From Nitzschia sp. pyKryTriq1 (taxonomy: Eukaryota > Bacillariophyta > Bacillariophyceae > Bacillariales > Bacillariaceae), in contig OY101124.1 in NCBI GenBank assembly GCA_956465555.1, forward strand, positions 1,656,014 through 1,720,013: DNA of 64,000 nt. Direction: 5' to 3'. The notes beneath the pieces were generated by a model, which was not told the origin of the DNA, did not search any database, and saw only the letters and a program-made list of their open reading frames with translations. The position numbers and the translations under genes were made by a program. This document shows positions 53,320 through 63,540 of the stretch, piece after piece; within the stretch, counting starts at the first letter, position 1, and each line of letters begins with the position of its first letter.

Positions 53320-56300
53320 CTATGGCTTTGGTGTGAATCGATCGATCAGTTTCTTCAGTTTCGATGATACGTCCCCGTCGTCGTCGACGTCGTCGGACTT
53401 CGTTGTGACCTGTTCGGCCTTCTTGGTCGAGTCAAGGACTGGTTCGGCAGAATGTTCGGACGTCTTAGCTTCTGCCGGGTCGTCGTCAAGCCAATTTTCA
53501 ATTTTCTCCTCAAGCCAGTTATCGATCTTCTTGGCTTGTGCCGCCTCATTTGCCAGCTTGAGTTCGGAATTCTCGTCTTTTGAATCCTTTTGTTTTGCAG
53601 GAGTTGCTTCGTTCTTGATCTTCAGTTCAGCGGTCTCCTCTTCTACACTCTTGGATTCTCCCGCCTCGTCGGTCTCGCGTTTACTAGCATCCTCGTCTGC
53701 TTGCTTGACCTTTGTTGCCTCTTCGGTCATGAGTCTGAGCTTGAGCTTGGCAGCATCGTCTTCAGCTTTCAGTTTAGCAGCAGCATCTTCTTCTGCTTGC
53801 TTGGCCTTTGCTTCCGATTCGGTCTTGGCAGCATCCTCTTCAGCTCGCTTGATCTTCGCTGCCTCTTCGGACTTGAGTTTGAGCTTGGCAGCATCGTCTT
53901 CTGCTTGCTTGGCCTTTGTTGCCTCTTCGGTCTTGAGTTTGCGCTTGGCAGCATCGTCTTCGGCCTGCTTGGCCTTTGCTTCCGATTCGGTCTTGAGCTT
54001 GAGCTTGGCAGCATCCTCTTCAGCTCGTTTGATCCTTGCTGCCTCTTCGGTCTTGAGTTTCAGTTTAGCAGCAGCATCCTCTTCAGCTCGCTTGATCTTC
54101 GCTGCCTCTTCGGACTTGAGTTTGAGCTTAGCAGCATCGTCTTCTGCTTGCTTGGCCTTTGTTGCCTCTTCGGTCTTGAGTTTGCGCTTGGCAGCATCGT
54201 CTTCGGCCTGCTTGGCCTTTGCTTCCGATTCGGTCTTGAGCTTGAGCTTGGCAGCATCCTCTTCAGCTCGCTTGATCCTCGCTGCCTCTTCGGTCTTGAG
54301 TTTCAGTTTAGCAGCAGCATCTTCTTCTGCTTGCTTGGCCTTTGCTTCCGATTCGGTCTTGATTCTGAGGTTGCCAGCCTCTTCTTCGGCTTGCTTGGCC
54401 TTTGTTGCCTCTTCGGTCTTGAGTTTGAGCTTGGCAGCATCGTCTTCGGCTTGCTTGGCCTTTGCATCCGATTCGGTCCTGAGTTTGAGCGTAGTTGCCT
54501 CGTCTTCCGCTTTCTGGGATTCTGACGCGTCTTCACTCGTGAGTTTGGTCTCATTCGGCGCACTCTCGGTCTTCTTTCGTGCTTCTTCAAACGATTTGAG
54601 TTTAGCTTGAAGTGCTTCCATCTGCGCCAATAGTTCCGCCTCTTCGTCGGCATAATCCTTGGATGTGTCAAGTAGCTCAGCCTTGCCTGTCGCCTTTGGT
54701 GGGTTGGACGATTCCACCACCGATCGCGCTTTTTCTTCCTCCTTCTTGCGAGCGGCGCTTTCCGACAGCCGTTGACGTGCTTCTTCGTCGGTTATCGTTC
54801 GTCCAGAGGATTTGACGGTCTCCGTTTCTTTTCGACCCATGCTAGAGTTTTTGACTGCTGTGCGAACATCTGTCGTTTTGCCGACTTTATGGACATCTGA
54901 TCGTCGCCGCTCGACCGGAGTGTTGGCTGATTTCTTCGTTTCATCGGTAGAGGTGACGTTTGCCGAGGTAGTTGAGGGCTTGGGTTCCTGCTTGATGGCA
55001 GTCTTCTCAATCTGAAGTACAGCGCTTAGATCGACGACAGCGCGGTGTTTCTTTCGAGATTTTTCTTCCGAAGTGGCCTTGGACTCGGTTTTGTTGGACG
55101 GCTTCGAAATTTCTTTGACCTTGACCGATGTGACATTCTTAGAGTTCTCACCCTTCTCTTCCCCTTTTAGTAGTTCCGAGGTCGCCTCTATCGTCTTGTT
55201 CCCCCCGTCCTTGGACAAGCGCTTCACAGCAGCTAGAGCCTTCAAGATCTTTTCTTCTTCCGTTGTAAGCCCAACAGATGAGGCGGTTGTAGCATTTCCA
55301 CCAACTTTCTTCAACAGAGCCGCATTCTCTTGCTCCAGCTCGGCCGTAGCGTTGGTGAACACTTTACGAGTTGCTTCTTCGATGGTAATATTTTTCAGCT
55401 CGGATAGAAGCCTTGCCTGCTTCTTGAGGTCCGCAAATCGCTTCAGGCGAGCTTCACCTTCTTCCTTTTTCTTACGCTTGGCCATCGAAAAGGCCTTAAG
55501 CCGACTCTCAGCTTCGAGCTTGAATTGGGCTTCCGTCTTGGCAGGAGTCGGAGGAGGCTGAGGATTCGTGTTGACGGGGCGGCCATCTCTACCAATGGTT
55601 ACTGGAGGAATCGTGCCACCCATGGCACCAGTAGGCACGCCGGGTGCTTGGGTTTGGGCAGAACCATAACCGCCACCTTGTTGCTGCTGCTGCCCTGGAT
55701 ATTGCCCTCCATATTGTGGCGGCGGCTGCTGCTGCTGCTGCATGTAGCCCATCTGCTGCTGGTCGCCGCCGTACGAATATTGCGGGGGTGGGCCTTGTCC
55801 GTTGTAGGAGTACTGGGGCGGAGGCATAGCCGATCCAGCTGCACCAGGCAAGCCTGGCTGCTGTTCGCCTGTTCCAGTATAACTGTATCCAAAGCCACCT
55901 TGAAGCTGTTGTTGTTGTTGTTGTTGTTGTTGAGGAGGCGGCACGCCATACTGGGGCTGACCATATTGTGGTTGCTGTTGCTGCTGTGGTGGCGGAGGTC
56001 CCATATTGTTCATCATATTTGGAGGCATGCTGGCCTCGGATGATCCAAACGAGGGGATGGTCTCGCCTTGAGCTTGCTTTTGTTGAAGAACGGCTTGGTA
56101 TTCGGTGGGCGTCAAGTCAGCGTATTCATTCAAAGGCTTGACGGGAATGTTTTGAATCATGCAATGATTTTGCATGGCGATAAAGTTATTCGTAAAGGCA
56201 GGCAGTCGCGATTCTTCGAACTTTTTACCATTTCGATTGCACCATTCTTGATAGGCCAAGCGTAGTCGCTTCTCTCCTTGGAAATCTCTCTTGGCACCCG

Positions 56301-58965
56301 TGACCGGATCGATAGCATCCTTGTTGAGTAGAGCTTCCGCACCCGGGGGTGGATCCTTGCCCCATCTTGGACCAAAGGTCAAGAACTCATCTTTCGATTC
56401 AATCTTTGACTCGGGTGTCTCCAGAATCCAATCGGGAGTATCACTCTTTTTGGGTGCACGCGCTTGCTTGTATTCGCTTTGCGACAAGTCTGCGAATTCG
56501 TTGAGTTGCTTGAGCGGCGTGTTCGACTCTTGACAGTAGGCCTCCATTTGCAAAAAGTTTTCCTTGAAGATGGGCAAACGACGTTCTTCAAAGGTCTTTC
56601 GATGATGATTGCACCAGTCTTGATAGGCTTCGCGGATTCGATCTTGAATCGGAGGAGGAGCATTGTTGGATGCGTACCCACCAGTAGCGCCAGAGCTATA
56701 CGAGCTGTAGGCAGAATTGATTGCACCCGTCGCTCCAACGGCCGGTGGCGCATAGGATCCATTCGGTGGCGGCGGTGGAGTAGTCATCTGATTTGAGCTC
56801 ATGGAAGGATTGTAGTTGTTACCAGTGCCAACGTTACTGTTCGGGCCGACGGCAATTCCTCCTCCGTTGCCCACCCCGTTGACGATAGGCTCCCCATGGT
56901 CGATTTTTTCTCGTCGAATTTTGGGCTTGGGTTTCATTCCAAAGTCGGCCCACGAATTATCTTGGTTCTCATCTTCCGACTCATCTTCATCAAAGACTCG
57001 TTCTGGAATTCCTTGGTGTCGTTGCCGTGCTCGATCCAAAGCAGCCTGTTCATCGGAACTGAGAACGGGTGGCGAAGGGGCGTTGCCCGTCGCCGCGGCG
57101 CCATTATTGTAAGTGCCGCCGTTGTTGTTGTTGTAGGCGGTGCCGCTGTGGCCATTGGTAGGGGGAGGCGGCCCACCGCCAAAGTCTTGACTTGGATTGT
57201 AGTTGCCGTAGTTGTTGTTATTGTTGCTTCCGTAGTTCCCATAGTTCATCCCGTTGTTGTTGTTGTTGTTGTTAAGATTGGCCAGGTAATCGGACTGGCC
57301 GTTGGCTCTGAAGGCACCGTACGAAGTAGGTGGAGGTTGCATATACGGATTGTAACCTTGGGGTGGCGGTGGCATGTAGGAAGTCGAGCCTCCCGCATAC
57401 GAACCACCACCTCCCACCGAAGTGGAAGAGTAGGAGTAGCCACCTCCACCTCCGCTTCCTCCTGTGTATCCTGGTGGTGCTGTGTATCCTGGGGGTGGGG
57501 ACGACGAAGCCGAATAAGAGTACCCTCCCGTGTTGCCGGTGGATCCTGATCCCACCGCATCCCATTCTGTCGACGACGAGTTTCGATAGTTGGCGGCATA
57601 ACTCTCCAAACCAGTCGTTCTGGATGGATTGCCGCTTCCAGAAGTAGTAGTACCGGTATCCTTGCGTGGAGGTCCTTGGTTGGATGGTTCATAATTAGAG
57701 TTTCTGCCGGTAGTACCACTACCACCACCACCACCACCACCACCACCTGCTGTATCATACGAGGATGGATTGTAAGAATACGTTCCATCAGAGCTCGCTT
57801 GATAGGCCGAGGATGGTGCCACAGTGGAGTAACCCCAACGATTATCCTTGTTGTACGAGGCCGCGATCGACTTGTCGTCCTCGTCATTTTTGTTGTTGGT
57901 ACTGCCACTACCCAAACCAACCGTTCCAATGTTACTGTAGGAATAGCTGGTCGACGATTTTGACGTGGATGATGCAGTTGGGTTGTAGGAATAAGTTCCA
58001 TCACTTCCCGCTTGGTAGGCTGTCGAAGGATCAATCTTGGAGGAATACGAATTGCTCGCGCTGGTGCTACCTCTGGTGGTGGTATCTTTGGCCGAAGAGG
58101 TGACGGGAGCATTGTACGTGAACGTAGCTCCACCACTGCCGGAGCCAGGACTAGAACCAGAACTTGAAGACGTTGACGATGATGAGGCTATCGTTCCTCC
58201 TGCCCAGGGTGCCGAGGTGGGTGGAGGCGTCAAGCTGCTACTACTAGTACCAGTAGCAGTGGAAGTGCTTGTAGGAGGCATCAGCGTCGAGCTCGTGGCC
58301 GATACTGGGATGGGCGCCGAGTAAGAGGCCGCCGTGGGTGCTGGAGTGTAGCTGTTGGTAGCGCTACTGCTACTACTACTAGTAGTGGTACTAGTAGTAG
58401 TAGCAGCTTGATTTTGAGTCAAGAGCTTGTATTCGTCCGCCGAACAATCCCCATACTCGTTGAGTTGCATGGGCGGCGGAGGTTCTCGTCCTTCGGCTCT
58501 TGCCTTGGCGGCAGCCTTGGTATTCGCCCTCTTCAAGGCGATATAATTGTCTTTGAAGTGCTGATACCTAACCGCATCGAACTCTGTGGATACCTTGCGG
58601 CCCGTCGGATTGTTCATACTCGACCGAGACGAGTTCCCGTAATAGTCCCTCCAGGAATCGTAGGCCCTGCGCAGCGTGGCTTCGTCGGGCTGATCCATCA
58701 TTGCACCAAAGGAAGTGCTCTTCAGTGTCATGCTCGTTCGGCTGCTCATACTGGTAATGCTCGTTATTGGACTGGGGCCCGTCGTACTGCTGCTGGTGCT
58801 GGTGCTGACGCTATGGATGCTCCTGCGGCTTGGAATCACAAACGCCGAGACTCCAACAACCATGGAACTCGACGAGAGCAACGCTGCCAGCAACAGCGTT
58901 ACGTGCCTCGTACTCCGACTACTCGTACCGGTATGCGTCGAGCTCCTCCGTCTCGAAGTCATCAT
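53320..58965 (-). CDS. Giant I29-like multi-domain coiled-coil protein with plastid-type presequence
   Basis: A single-exon gene for 1881 aa; the start is the first ATG in frame (58965). Residues 21-41 form a signal peptide ending VSA|FVIP, so Phe42 at +1 gives a diatom plastid-type bipartite presequence, followed by a Ser/Thr/Arg transit-like stretch. Three modules resemble the cathepsin-propeptide inhibitor domain I29: about 97-184 (LRRAYDSWRDYYG ... LNEYGDCSADEYK), about 775-837 (IREAYQDWCNHHRKTFEERR ... LNEFADLSQSEYK) and about 900-960 (LRLAYQEWCNRNGKKFEESR ... LNEYADLTPTEYQ). No papain-type peptidase domain is present. Long Ser/Thr/Gly/Tyr- and Gln/Pro-rich linkers separate them. From about 1140 to the end the protein is an Ala/Lys/Glu coiled coil with EEA.K.KQAEDDAAKLKLK repeats, including a duplicated 81-residue block. 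The role is unknown; a structural or protease-regulating role is inference. Confidence 0.9.
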   Translation of the reverse strand: MMTSRRRSSTHTGTSSRSTRHVTLLLAALLSSSSMVVGVSAFVIPSRRSIHSVSTSTSSSTTGPSPITSITSMSSRTSMTLKSTSFGAMMDQPDEATLRRAYDSWRDYYGNSSRSSMNNPTGRKVSTEFDAVRYQHFKDNYIALKRANTKAAAKARAEGREPPPPMQLNEYGDCSADEYKLLTQNQAATTTSTTTSSSSSSATNSYTPAPTAASYSAPIPVSATSSTLMPPTSTSTATGTSSSSLTPPPTSAPWAGGTIASSSSTSSSSGSSPGSGSGGATFTYNAPVTSSAKDTTTRGSTSASNSYSSKIDPSTAYQAGSDGTYSYNPTASSTSKSSTSYSYSNIGTVGLGSGSTNNKNDEDDKSIAASYNKDNRWGYSTVAPSSAYQASSDGTYSYNPSSYDTAGGGGGGGGGSGTTGRNSNYEPSNQGPPRKDTGTTTSGSGNPSRTTGLESYAANYRNSSSTEWDAVGSGSTGNTGGYSYSASSSPPPGYTAPPGYTGGSGGGGGYSYSSTSVGGGGSYAGGSTSYMPPPPQGYNPYMQPPPTSYGAFRANGQSDYLANLNNNNNNNGMNYGNYGSNNNNNYGNYNPSQDFGGGPPPPTNGHSGTAYNNNNGGTYNNGAAATGNAPSPPVLSSDEQAALDRARQRHQGIPERVFDEDESEDENQDNSWADFGMKPKPKIRREKIDHGEPIVNGVGNGGGIAVGPNSNVGTGNNYNPSMSSNQMTTPPPPPNGSYAPPAVGATGAINSAYSSYSSGATGGYASNNAPPPIQDRIREAYQDWCNHHRKTFEERRLPIFKENFLQMEAYCQESNTPLKQLNEFADLSQSEYKQARAPKKSDTPDWILETPESKIESKDEFLTFGPRWGKDPPPGAEALLNKDAIDPVTGAKRDFQGEKRLRLAYQEWCNRNGKKFEESRLPAFTNNFIAMQNHCMIQNIPVKPLNEYADLTPTEYQAVLQQKQAQGETIPSFGSSEASMPPNMMNNMGPPPPQQQQQPQYGQPQYGVPPPQQQQQQQQQLQGGFGYSYTGTGEQQPGLPGAAGSAMPPPQYSYNGQGPPPQYSYGGDQQQMGYMQQQQQPPPQYGGQYPGQQQQQGGGYGSAQTQAPGVPTGAMGGTIPPVTIGRDGRPVNTNPQPPPTPAKTEAQFKLEAESRLKAFSMAKRKKKEEGEARLKRFADLKKQARLLSELKNITIEEATRKVFTNATAELEQENAALLKKVGGNATTASSVGLTTEEEKILKALAAVKRLSKDGGNKTIEATSELLKGEEKGENSKNVTSVKVKEISKPSNKTESKATSEEKSRKKHRAVVDLSAVLQIEKTAIKQEPKPSTTSANVTSTDETKKSANTPVERRRSDVHKVGKTTDVRTAVKNSSMGRKETETVKSSGRTITDEEARQRLSESAARKKEEEKARSVVESSNPPKATGKAELLDTSKDYADEEAELLAQMEALQAKLKSFEEARKKTESAPNETKLTSEDASESQKAEDEATTLKLRTESDAKAKQAEDDAAKLKLKTEEATKAKQAEEEAGNLRIKTESEAKAKQAEEDAAAKLKLKTEEAARIKRAEEDAAKLKLKTESEAKAKQAEDDAAKRKLKTEEATKAKQAEDDAAKLKLKSEEAAKIKRAEEDAAAKLKLKTEEAARIKRAEEDAAKLKLKTESEAKAKQAEDDAAKRKLKTEEATKAKQAEDDAAKLKLKSEEAAKIKRAEEDAAKTESEAKAKQAEEDAAAKLKAEDDAAKLKLRLMTEEATKVKQADEDASKRETDEAGESKSVEEETAELKIKNEATPAKQKDSKDENSELKLANEAAQAKKIDNWLEEKIENWLDDDPAEAKTSEHSAEPVLDSTKKAEQVTTKSDDVDDDGDVSSKLKKLIDRFTPKP
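53832..54317 (-). repeat. 243-bp (81-codon) tandem duplication inside the coiled coil
   Basis: Two almost identical 243-bp units meet near 54075. For example the block CCTCTTCAGCTCGCTTGATC followed by TTCGCTGCCTCTTCGGACTT occurs at 53835 and 54078. Each unit itself consists of ~24- to 27-residue coiled-coil repeats. Only a handful of bases differ, so the duplication is recent or kept homogeneous. Confidence 0.9.
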
Positions 58966-59816
58966 GGTTATTCGAACACCCTCGACAGCAGCTATTCGTA
59001 GACTTGATACACCCGACGCAGTAGATGCAGTACCGGTAGTAGATGTAATGAATACGTGGGATCCAAACAGGCACAAGCAGGCGAAGGAATTATTGCGAGA
59101 AAAGTGTAGACTTCAGCTGCAACAGACCGATCAACTAGTAGACTACTGTGTCTGCTTTTCGTCGCTCGATAGAGTAAATGGCAGTACAAGTACGGCAACG
59201 ACGCCTTTGTTGTTATTGTTATTATTTGATGATGCTTGTGGCGTGTTATTTTGATTTCGCCCGCTCCAACAAGCCGCATACGACTGCGCCGCCGCCATGG
59301 TCGTCCGCCGGAAGAGTAGATGTGCGAAAATAATAATTCTTGCGATACGTGCCGGCGTGTCATCCATCAAATTCGTTACTTTTCATTCGCGGAAACATGT
59401 CGTAGGATGTTCCACGTGCAGCTGCTACAATTCTGATTCGTTTGTAATGATATCCGTCTGTGTGTGACGTCGGCGCAAGCAAGCTAGCAAGCACAATGGT
59501 TTTATTTTTGAAATCAACGAACCAACCAACCAACCAACGAACGAAGCGAAGGAACGAACACCCACGACGTCATTGTCCAACCACAATTCACCTTTTGATC
59601 TTCGTCCGGCCGAATGAATGTTCGCCAACGTTCGTTCATTAGGATCCTGTTCGTCAAGGGAACTTCGTCGTTCCTTCGACCGATAAGGCAATACAATAAA
59701 ATGGTACGCACGATGACGCGATACTTTATAAAATAATGACTGTGGCAGCAGATCATCATATCCACTTTCGATGTTCAATCATCACCGACTATCGACAATG
59801 TAAGACTTACTCATGC
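58966..59816. other. Upstream region of the large gene; no gene
   Basis: TTA/TTG runs near 59210-59230, ACCAACCAAC near 59518-59538, and an inverted pair CCAACGTTCGTTCATT / AATGAATGTTCGCC near 59612-59640. Open frames on either strand are short and unrecognised. Confidence 0.5.
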
Positions 59817-61065
59817 TAGCGGAGCAACGTGTTGGACTCAAGGCGGAGTAAGATGGACGAATCGAAAATGCAAAGCTTATTGCGAAACAGAAGGTAGAAG
59901 AAGAAGAAGAAGAAGCCAGTCGCCCCAAGGTACAACAGCAAAACACGCCTTCGAGCGCAACGTTTGGCTCCATCCAGGATAATGGCGAAGGCGGCTTTAG
60001 TCAAAAGAATGAGGGACCCCGTTGGATGATACTGCCGGAGTCACAACGGACGAGGGGATGCAGTTTATTGAATCATCTCCTCTTCCTTCTATTGCCGTTC
60101 ATTGAAAACGAAGCTCCTGGGCCCTAGCTATCGACGCTACGACTGAGTCTACAAGTCCAACTTCAAGTACAGAAGCTCGTTCTGAAATCGTGGCAGACAA
60201 CCAAGAGGCTGCTCATGTCAGAGCGGAACAAATGAAGGAGAAACGTCAGCTGCAGTTAGCGGAGCATCGTGGAGGAAGATGGACGAATCGACAATGCAAA
60301 GCTTGCGAAACAGAAGGTAGAAGAAGAAGCCAATCGCGCCAAGGTACGACAGCAAGTACGAAAGAAAAAATGCTCGGTTGGAACGAGCCAAGACCATTCG
60401 AAAGCAAGTGGAAAAGGCCAATAGGGCCAAGGTCGATCTAGAAATCCAATGGAAAGCGGAAAAGAATGCCAAGGCCTCGCGTGCTGCCTCTTCTACGGCA
60501 TCTTGCACAGCGTCAATCGATAAAGTGACTGTGTTTCTCCTTGACCCCGAAGGCAATGCAGCTGGTTCTGCTGGCTTGAACCCCAACCAACAAGGAGATT
60601 GGCACCCCTCTCTATTCAAGCTGAAGGCTTCGCCTTCGGTGATTGCGAAGCCAATCCACCTTCTACTACCGACGACGATGTCCTCAAACTAATCATTGAA
60701 AAGGTCAACTCGGAACTCGCAGGCAGCAAGATGATAGTTGGATTGGAGAGACGTCTTGTTCGTCCTCCCCTGACCGCCGTCGGTAAAGGAGCTGCTACCG
60801 CTAGTGCTGTTGCTGATACGGATCCTCTCATGGTGCTTTTCGGACGAAACCTCCAAGATTATCGAGCTCAATCAAGCGTGTGGTCCGCTTTCGGAGAACG
60901 ACAAGGCAAGCATTACTGGTGCCTACGTCCTCTCCTTCAACGGCCTGGCCGGCAAATAATGAGACCCGTACTCTCGGAACAGTTAGTACAAACGACGGCA
61001 AGCTGGGAATAGAAGTCGAAGTGTCCGGTACCCTCCACTGCTTGGAGAGCGATGGTGAGAGTTGA
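59817..61065 (+). pseudogene. Frameshifted coiled-coil gene with internal duplication
   Basis: A segment is present twice: 59817-59943 and 60255-60357, sharing GGAGCA..GTGG, AGATGGACGAATCGA, AATGCAAAGCTT and GCGAAACAGAAGGTAGAAGA. The reading AKLAKQKVEEEANRAKVRQQ breaks at an A-rich run near 60366 and continues in another frame as NARLERAKTIRKQVEKANRA, then VDLEIQWKAEKNAKASRAAS. Further on, TGAYVLSFNGLAGK ends at stops at about 60956 and the next frame continues ETRTLGTVSTNDGKLGIEVE to 61065. At least two or three frameshifts are needed, so I call it a pseudogene; multiple introns are an alternative but no good splice sites are seen at the shifts. Confidence 0.55.
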
Positions 61066-61119
61066 AACGTTTCCAATATCGTCGTCCATCATTCTCATCA
61101 AGGACGACAACTGGATCGC

Positions 61120-61884
61120 ATGGTGTCACGGCTCGTCTATTTGGCACTCGAAGTGGAATTTCCCATTCGGTCTCCCGACGAATACTGTGAACGATTAAAG
61201 GGACGAGGCTCGGGATCAGGCTCGGGCTCGGGCTCGGGAGGAGTCGCTGATCTCAAAGATTTGTTGCAACAAGAACATGCGGATCGGATCAAGACATCTC
61301 CCGGAGGAGGAGTCGCGCCTACGGGAAATACAATCACCAATACATCATTTCTTCGAGGACCGCAACGAACCTTTTATACCATTGCCGAAGCAGCCTTGGT
61401 GGCCATGTTGGATCATGTACTATTGTCTACGAGGACATCATCATTGCCATTACCATTATCATCCCTATCGGACTCGGAATTGGAGCAACACTTGACTCAA
61501 AAAAGTAGTTGGGCCTCCTTGGCCACATTGATTCCACAGATCGATGAACGGCTCAAGAGTAGTAGTAGTAGTAGTAGTGGTGGTGGTGTCTGTCCCGGCC
61601 GATTGACGCGAGTCCAAGATTATCAGGATTCTTCGACTCGGAGTGCCGAGTACAAGCAAATCCAAAAGCTCTTTGCGGCGCTCCAAGACAATACCATGCC
61701 GTACTTACGAAAGCACAAGGCCCAAGGAGGGCGACCCTTTATCGAATTGACGACACGAGGCTATCATAAAGCGTTGCAAGTGCGGTCGAGACTCTTTCCC
61801 GGCCCAGGAGGGCATTATCGGACCAGCAAATATTTGTACGCGGGAGAGTCCGGAGAAAAAGGAAACCTTCTGATTGGTCATTGA
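61120..61884 (+). CDS. Hypothetical protein, possibly the 3' part of a broken gene
   Basis: A 254-aa frame from an ATG at 61120. It begins MVSRLVYLALEVEFPIRSPD, has a Gly-Ser run (about 29-40), then ordinary sequence: FLRGPQRTFYTIAEAALVAM, SSWASLATLIPQIDERLK, a Ser run, YKQIQKLFAALQDNTMPYLR and RPFIELTTRGYHKALQVRSR. No family is recognised. It starts only 55 bp after the end of the decayed coiled-coil gene, so it may be its former C-terminal part rather than an independent gene. Confidence 0.5.
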   Translation: MVSRLVYLALEVEFPIRSPDEYCERLKGRGSGSGSGSGSGGVADLKDLLQQEHADRIKTSPGGGVAPTGNTITNTSFLRGPQRTFYTIAEAALVAMLDHVLLSTRTSSLPLPLSSLSDSELEQHLTQKSSWASLATLIPQIDERLKSSSSSSSGGGVCPGRLTRVQDYQDSSTRSAEYKQIQKLFAALQDNTMPYLRKHKAQGGRPFIELTTRGYHKALQVRSRLFPGPGGHYRTSKYLYAGESGEKGNLLIGH

Positions 61885-62508
61885 AAGCACGGAGAAGTGA
61901 CGCGCCGATCCCAGTGCATTGAGCATTCAAAATGAAATCACTACGGCGCTTTTTATTATTTCGCATCGCTCCATCCATCTATCCATCCATTCATTCATTC
62001 ATTCATTCATTCATCCTTCTGAAATCTCCCAAATCTCCAAAACTGTTGTGGAATCGATCTTGCGCATTTAGCGTTGCTGCGTTGTTAATATTCCCACTGC
62101 TACTATTTTTCAATTCGGCAAGGTTACCAAAACTGGAATGGAATCGGTGGAGTCCGTCTTCTTCTTCTTCTTCCTTGTTGCTGTTGAGATTCGACGGCGA
62201 CTTTGATTTTTGGAAGCCTGCTTGCTCTTGACCATCATCGTCGTTGAAGTGGACGGTACTATTGCCACTTTGGTAGTTTTGACACGCGTAATGGGAATAC
62301 TTGTGGCTTTTCTCGCAGCCGCGCCAAAGGAAGGAGTCGCACCGTAGACACTGACGGAAAAGTCATCGCCGTGACCATGTTCCGCCGGGGCGCCGCTGCA
62401 TCGGAGTTTGGGTGTGATGTTATGAATGGTGGAGGGGCGCCAGTGCCAGTGCCAGTGCCAGTGCCAGTGCAAGTCAGAACTACTACCATCATCGACGTTG
62501 ATTGAGGC
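61885..62508. other. Intergenic with small repeats
   Basis: CATT/CATC tetranucleotides at about 61971-62015, and a TGCCAG hexamer array (about five units) at 62440-62470. The long minus-strand frame over 62110-62874 largely mirrors other sequence and reads WHWHWH through the TGCCAG array, so I do not call it. Confidence 0.5.
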
Positions 62509-62847
62509 GTGGATCAAGGAGATCAAAAGTCCGCGGGTCGCGACGACATTCTCGTGGCAAAGCTCTCCACACGCGATGGAAACGTGGCCTGGATGAAGCA
62601 AGTCGGATCGAATGCTGACGACCGAATCGCGAATGGTGGAGGAGTCAAGGTGGATGCTAATGGCAACGCTGTCGTCTACGGCGATACCAATGGCAGCTTC
62701 TTCCGTAACAATGACAAATCCTCCACCAAGGATCTCACGAGCAGTGATGGAGGCAATGGAAGGCATACTCGTGAGCTGTCTCCAGGATCGAACAATATGA
62801 TGACGACCACGGCGACAATGATGGAACCGCCTTTTCGTTATGATTGA
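62509..62847 (+). pseudogene. Fragment of an SBBP-type beta-propeller protein
   Basis: The frame reads DILVAKLSTRDGNVAWMKQV, then GSNADDRIANGGGVKVDANG and NAVVYGDTNGSFF. This fits one blade of the SBBP repeat (D-I-x-V-A-K-L-x-x-x-G-N-x-x-W ... G-x-x-x-D-D ... V-x-x-D-x-x-G-N-x-V-V-x-G-x-T), which occurs in arrays in secreted diatom proteins. Only one blade is left, there is no ATG in front (the frame opens at a GTG), and the tail is unrelated. A truncated gene. Confidence 0.7.
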
Positions 62848-63540
62848 TGTGGATCGTGAGTACACTAACAACATCTACCTGCTAGTAGCGCGCTACGGCT
62901 GATTATTCTTCCAAGGACGAGTACACAAATGACGCGACGACTGATCCAACCACTATCATTCCTTTCGACTTTAGCTCTCCAAGGTTCTCGAATATTTCGC
63001 GGATGCTACCTTTCGCGGATGCTACCTGGTACTAGAATCTTTCACTGATGATCCGGAGAGTATTTGTGGGGGAAACAAAGAACTTAATCGATTGGCGAGG
63101 TGAAGCGACGGCGACTGGAAACCGCCGAGTAGTACTTTACTAGTAGTACTCTACTGGCTGGTAGTAAAGTAGTTAATTGTTAGTAGCGAGTAGAGCTTTG
63201 CTCCAGGGAGTAGTTTTCTCTAGTGACTGCTGGCAGCTTGTAGCTAGTAGTAGTGGGTGGACAGTAGTAGTATTGTAGGAGTGCGGTAGCAGTGGTAGTC
63301 GTATGGTAGTAGTAGTATTGTAGTAGTAGTATTAATATAGTGACAGTGGTATCAGTAGTAGTAGAGGATTAGTAGTGTGCAGTATTAGTAATATTAGTAT
63401 TAGTATTAACATAAGTTAACTTACCTACCTTGAAAAAAGTACACACACAGACACACACACAGACACACACACATGAAAAAAGTAAAAAGCTAAATAAATC
63501 GCGTATCGAACCAGCGACCTCGACCTTTTTTTCTCCATCT
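62848..63540. other. Subtelomere-like spacer
   Basis: CGCGGATGCTACCT occurs as a doubled phrase near 62999-63028. GTAGTA/TAGTAG tracts run from about 63130 to 63410, then a CA-rich run at about 63441-63473 bounded on both sides by TGAAAAAAGTA. The array of GGGGTT begins directly after TCTCCATCT at 63540. No gene. Confidence 0.65.

Noticed and set aside
53333-54610. 425-codon Ser/Leu-rich open frame on the + strand, and a 311-codon Leu/Phe/Gly frame overlapping it
   Set aside because: Both are exact antisense shadows of the coiled-coil repeat in the large minus-strand gene; the regular codon pattern of that repeat keeps opposite frames open.
58966-59076. Extension of the large gene to 59076
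   Set aside because: The frame there opens at TTG; the first ATG (58965) directly precedes a textbook signal peptide.
62110-62874. 254-codon minus-strand frame
   Set aside because: It is largely antisense to the SBBP fragment and reads WHWHWH through the TGCCAG array. No domain was recognised.
63490-63530. GGTTCGATAC-like T-arm motif on the minus strand just before the telomere-like array
   Set aside because: No matching stem, D-arm, anticodon arm or acceptor stem could be found around it, so it is not a tRNA.
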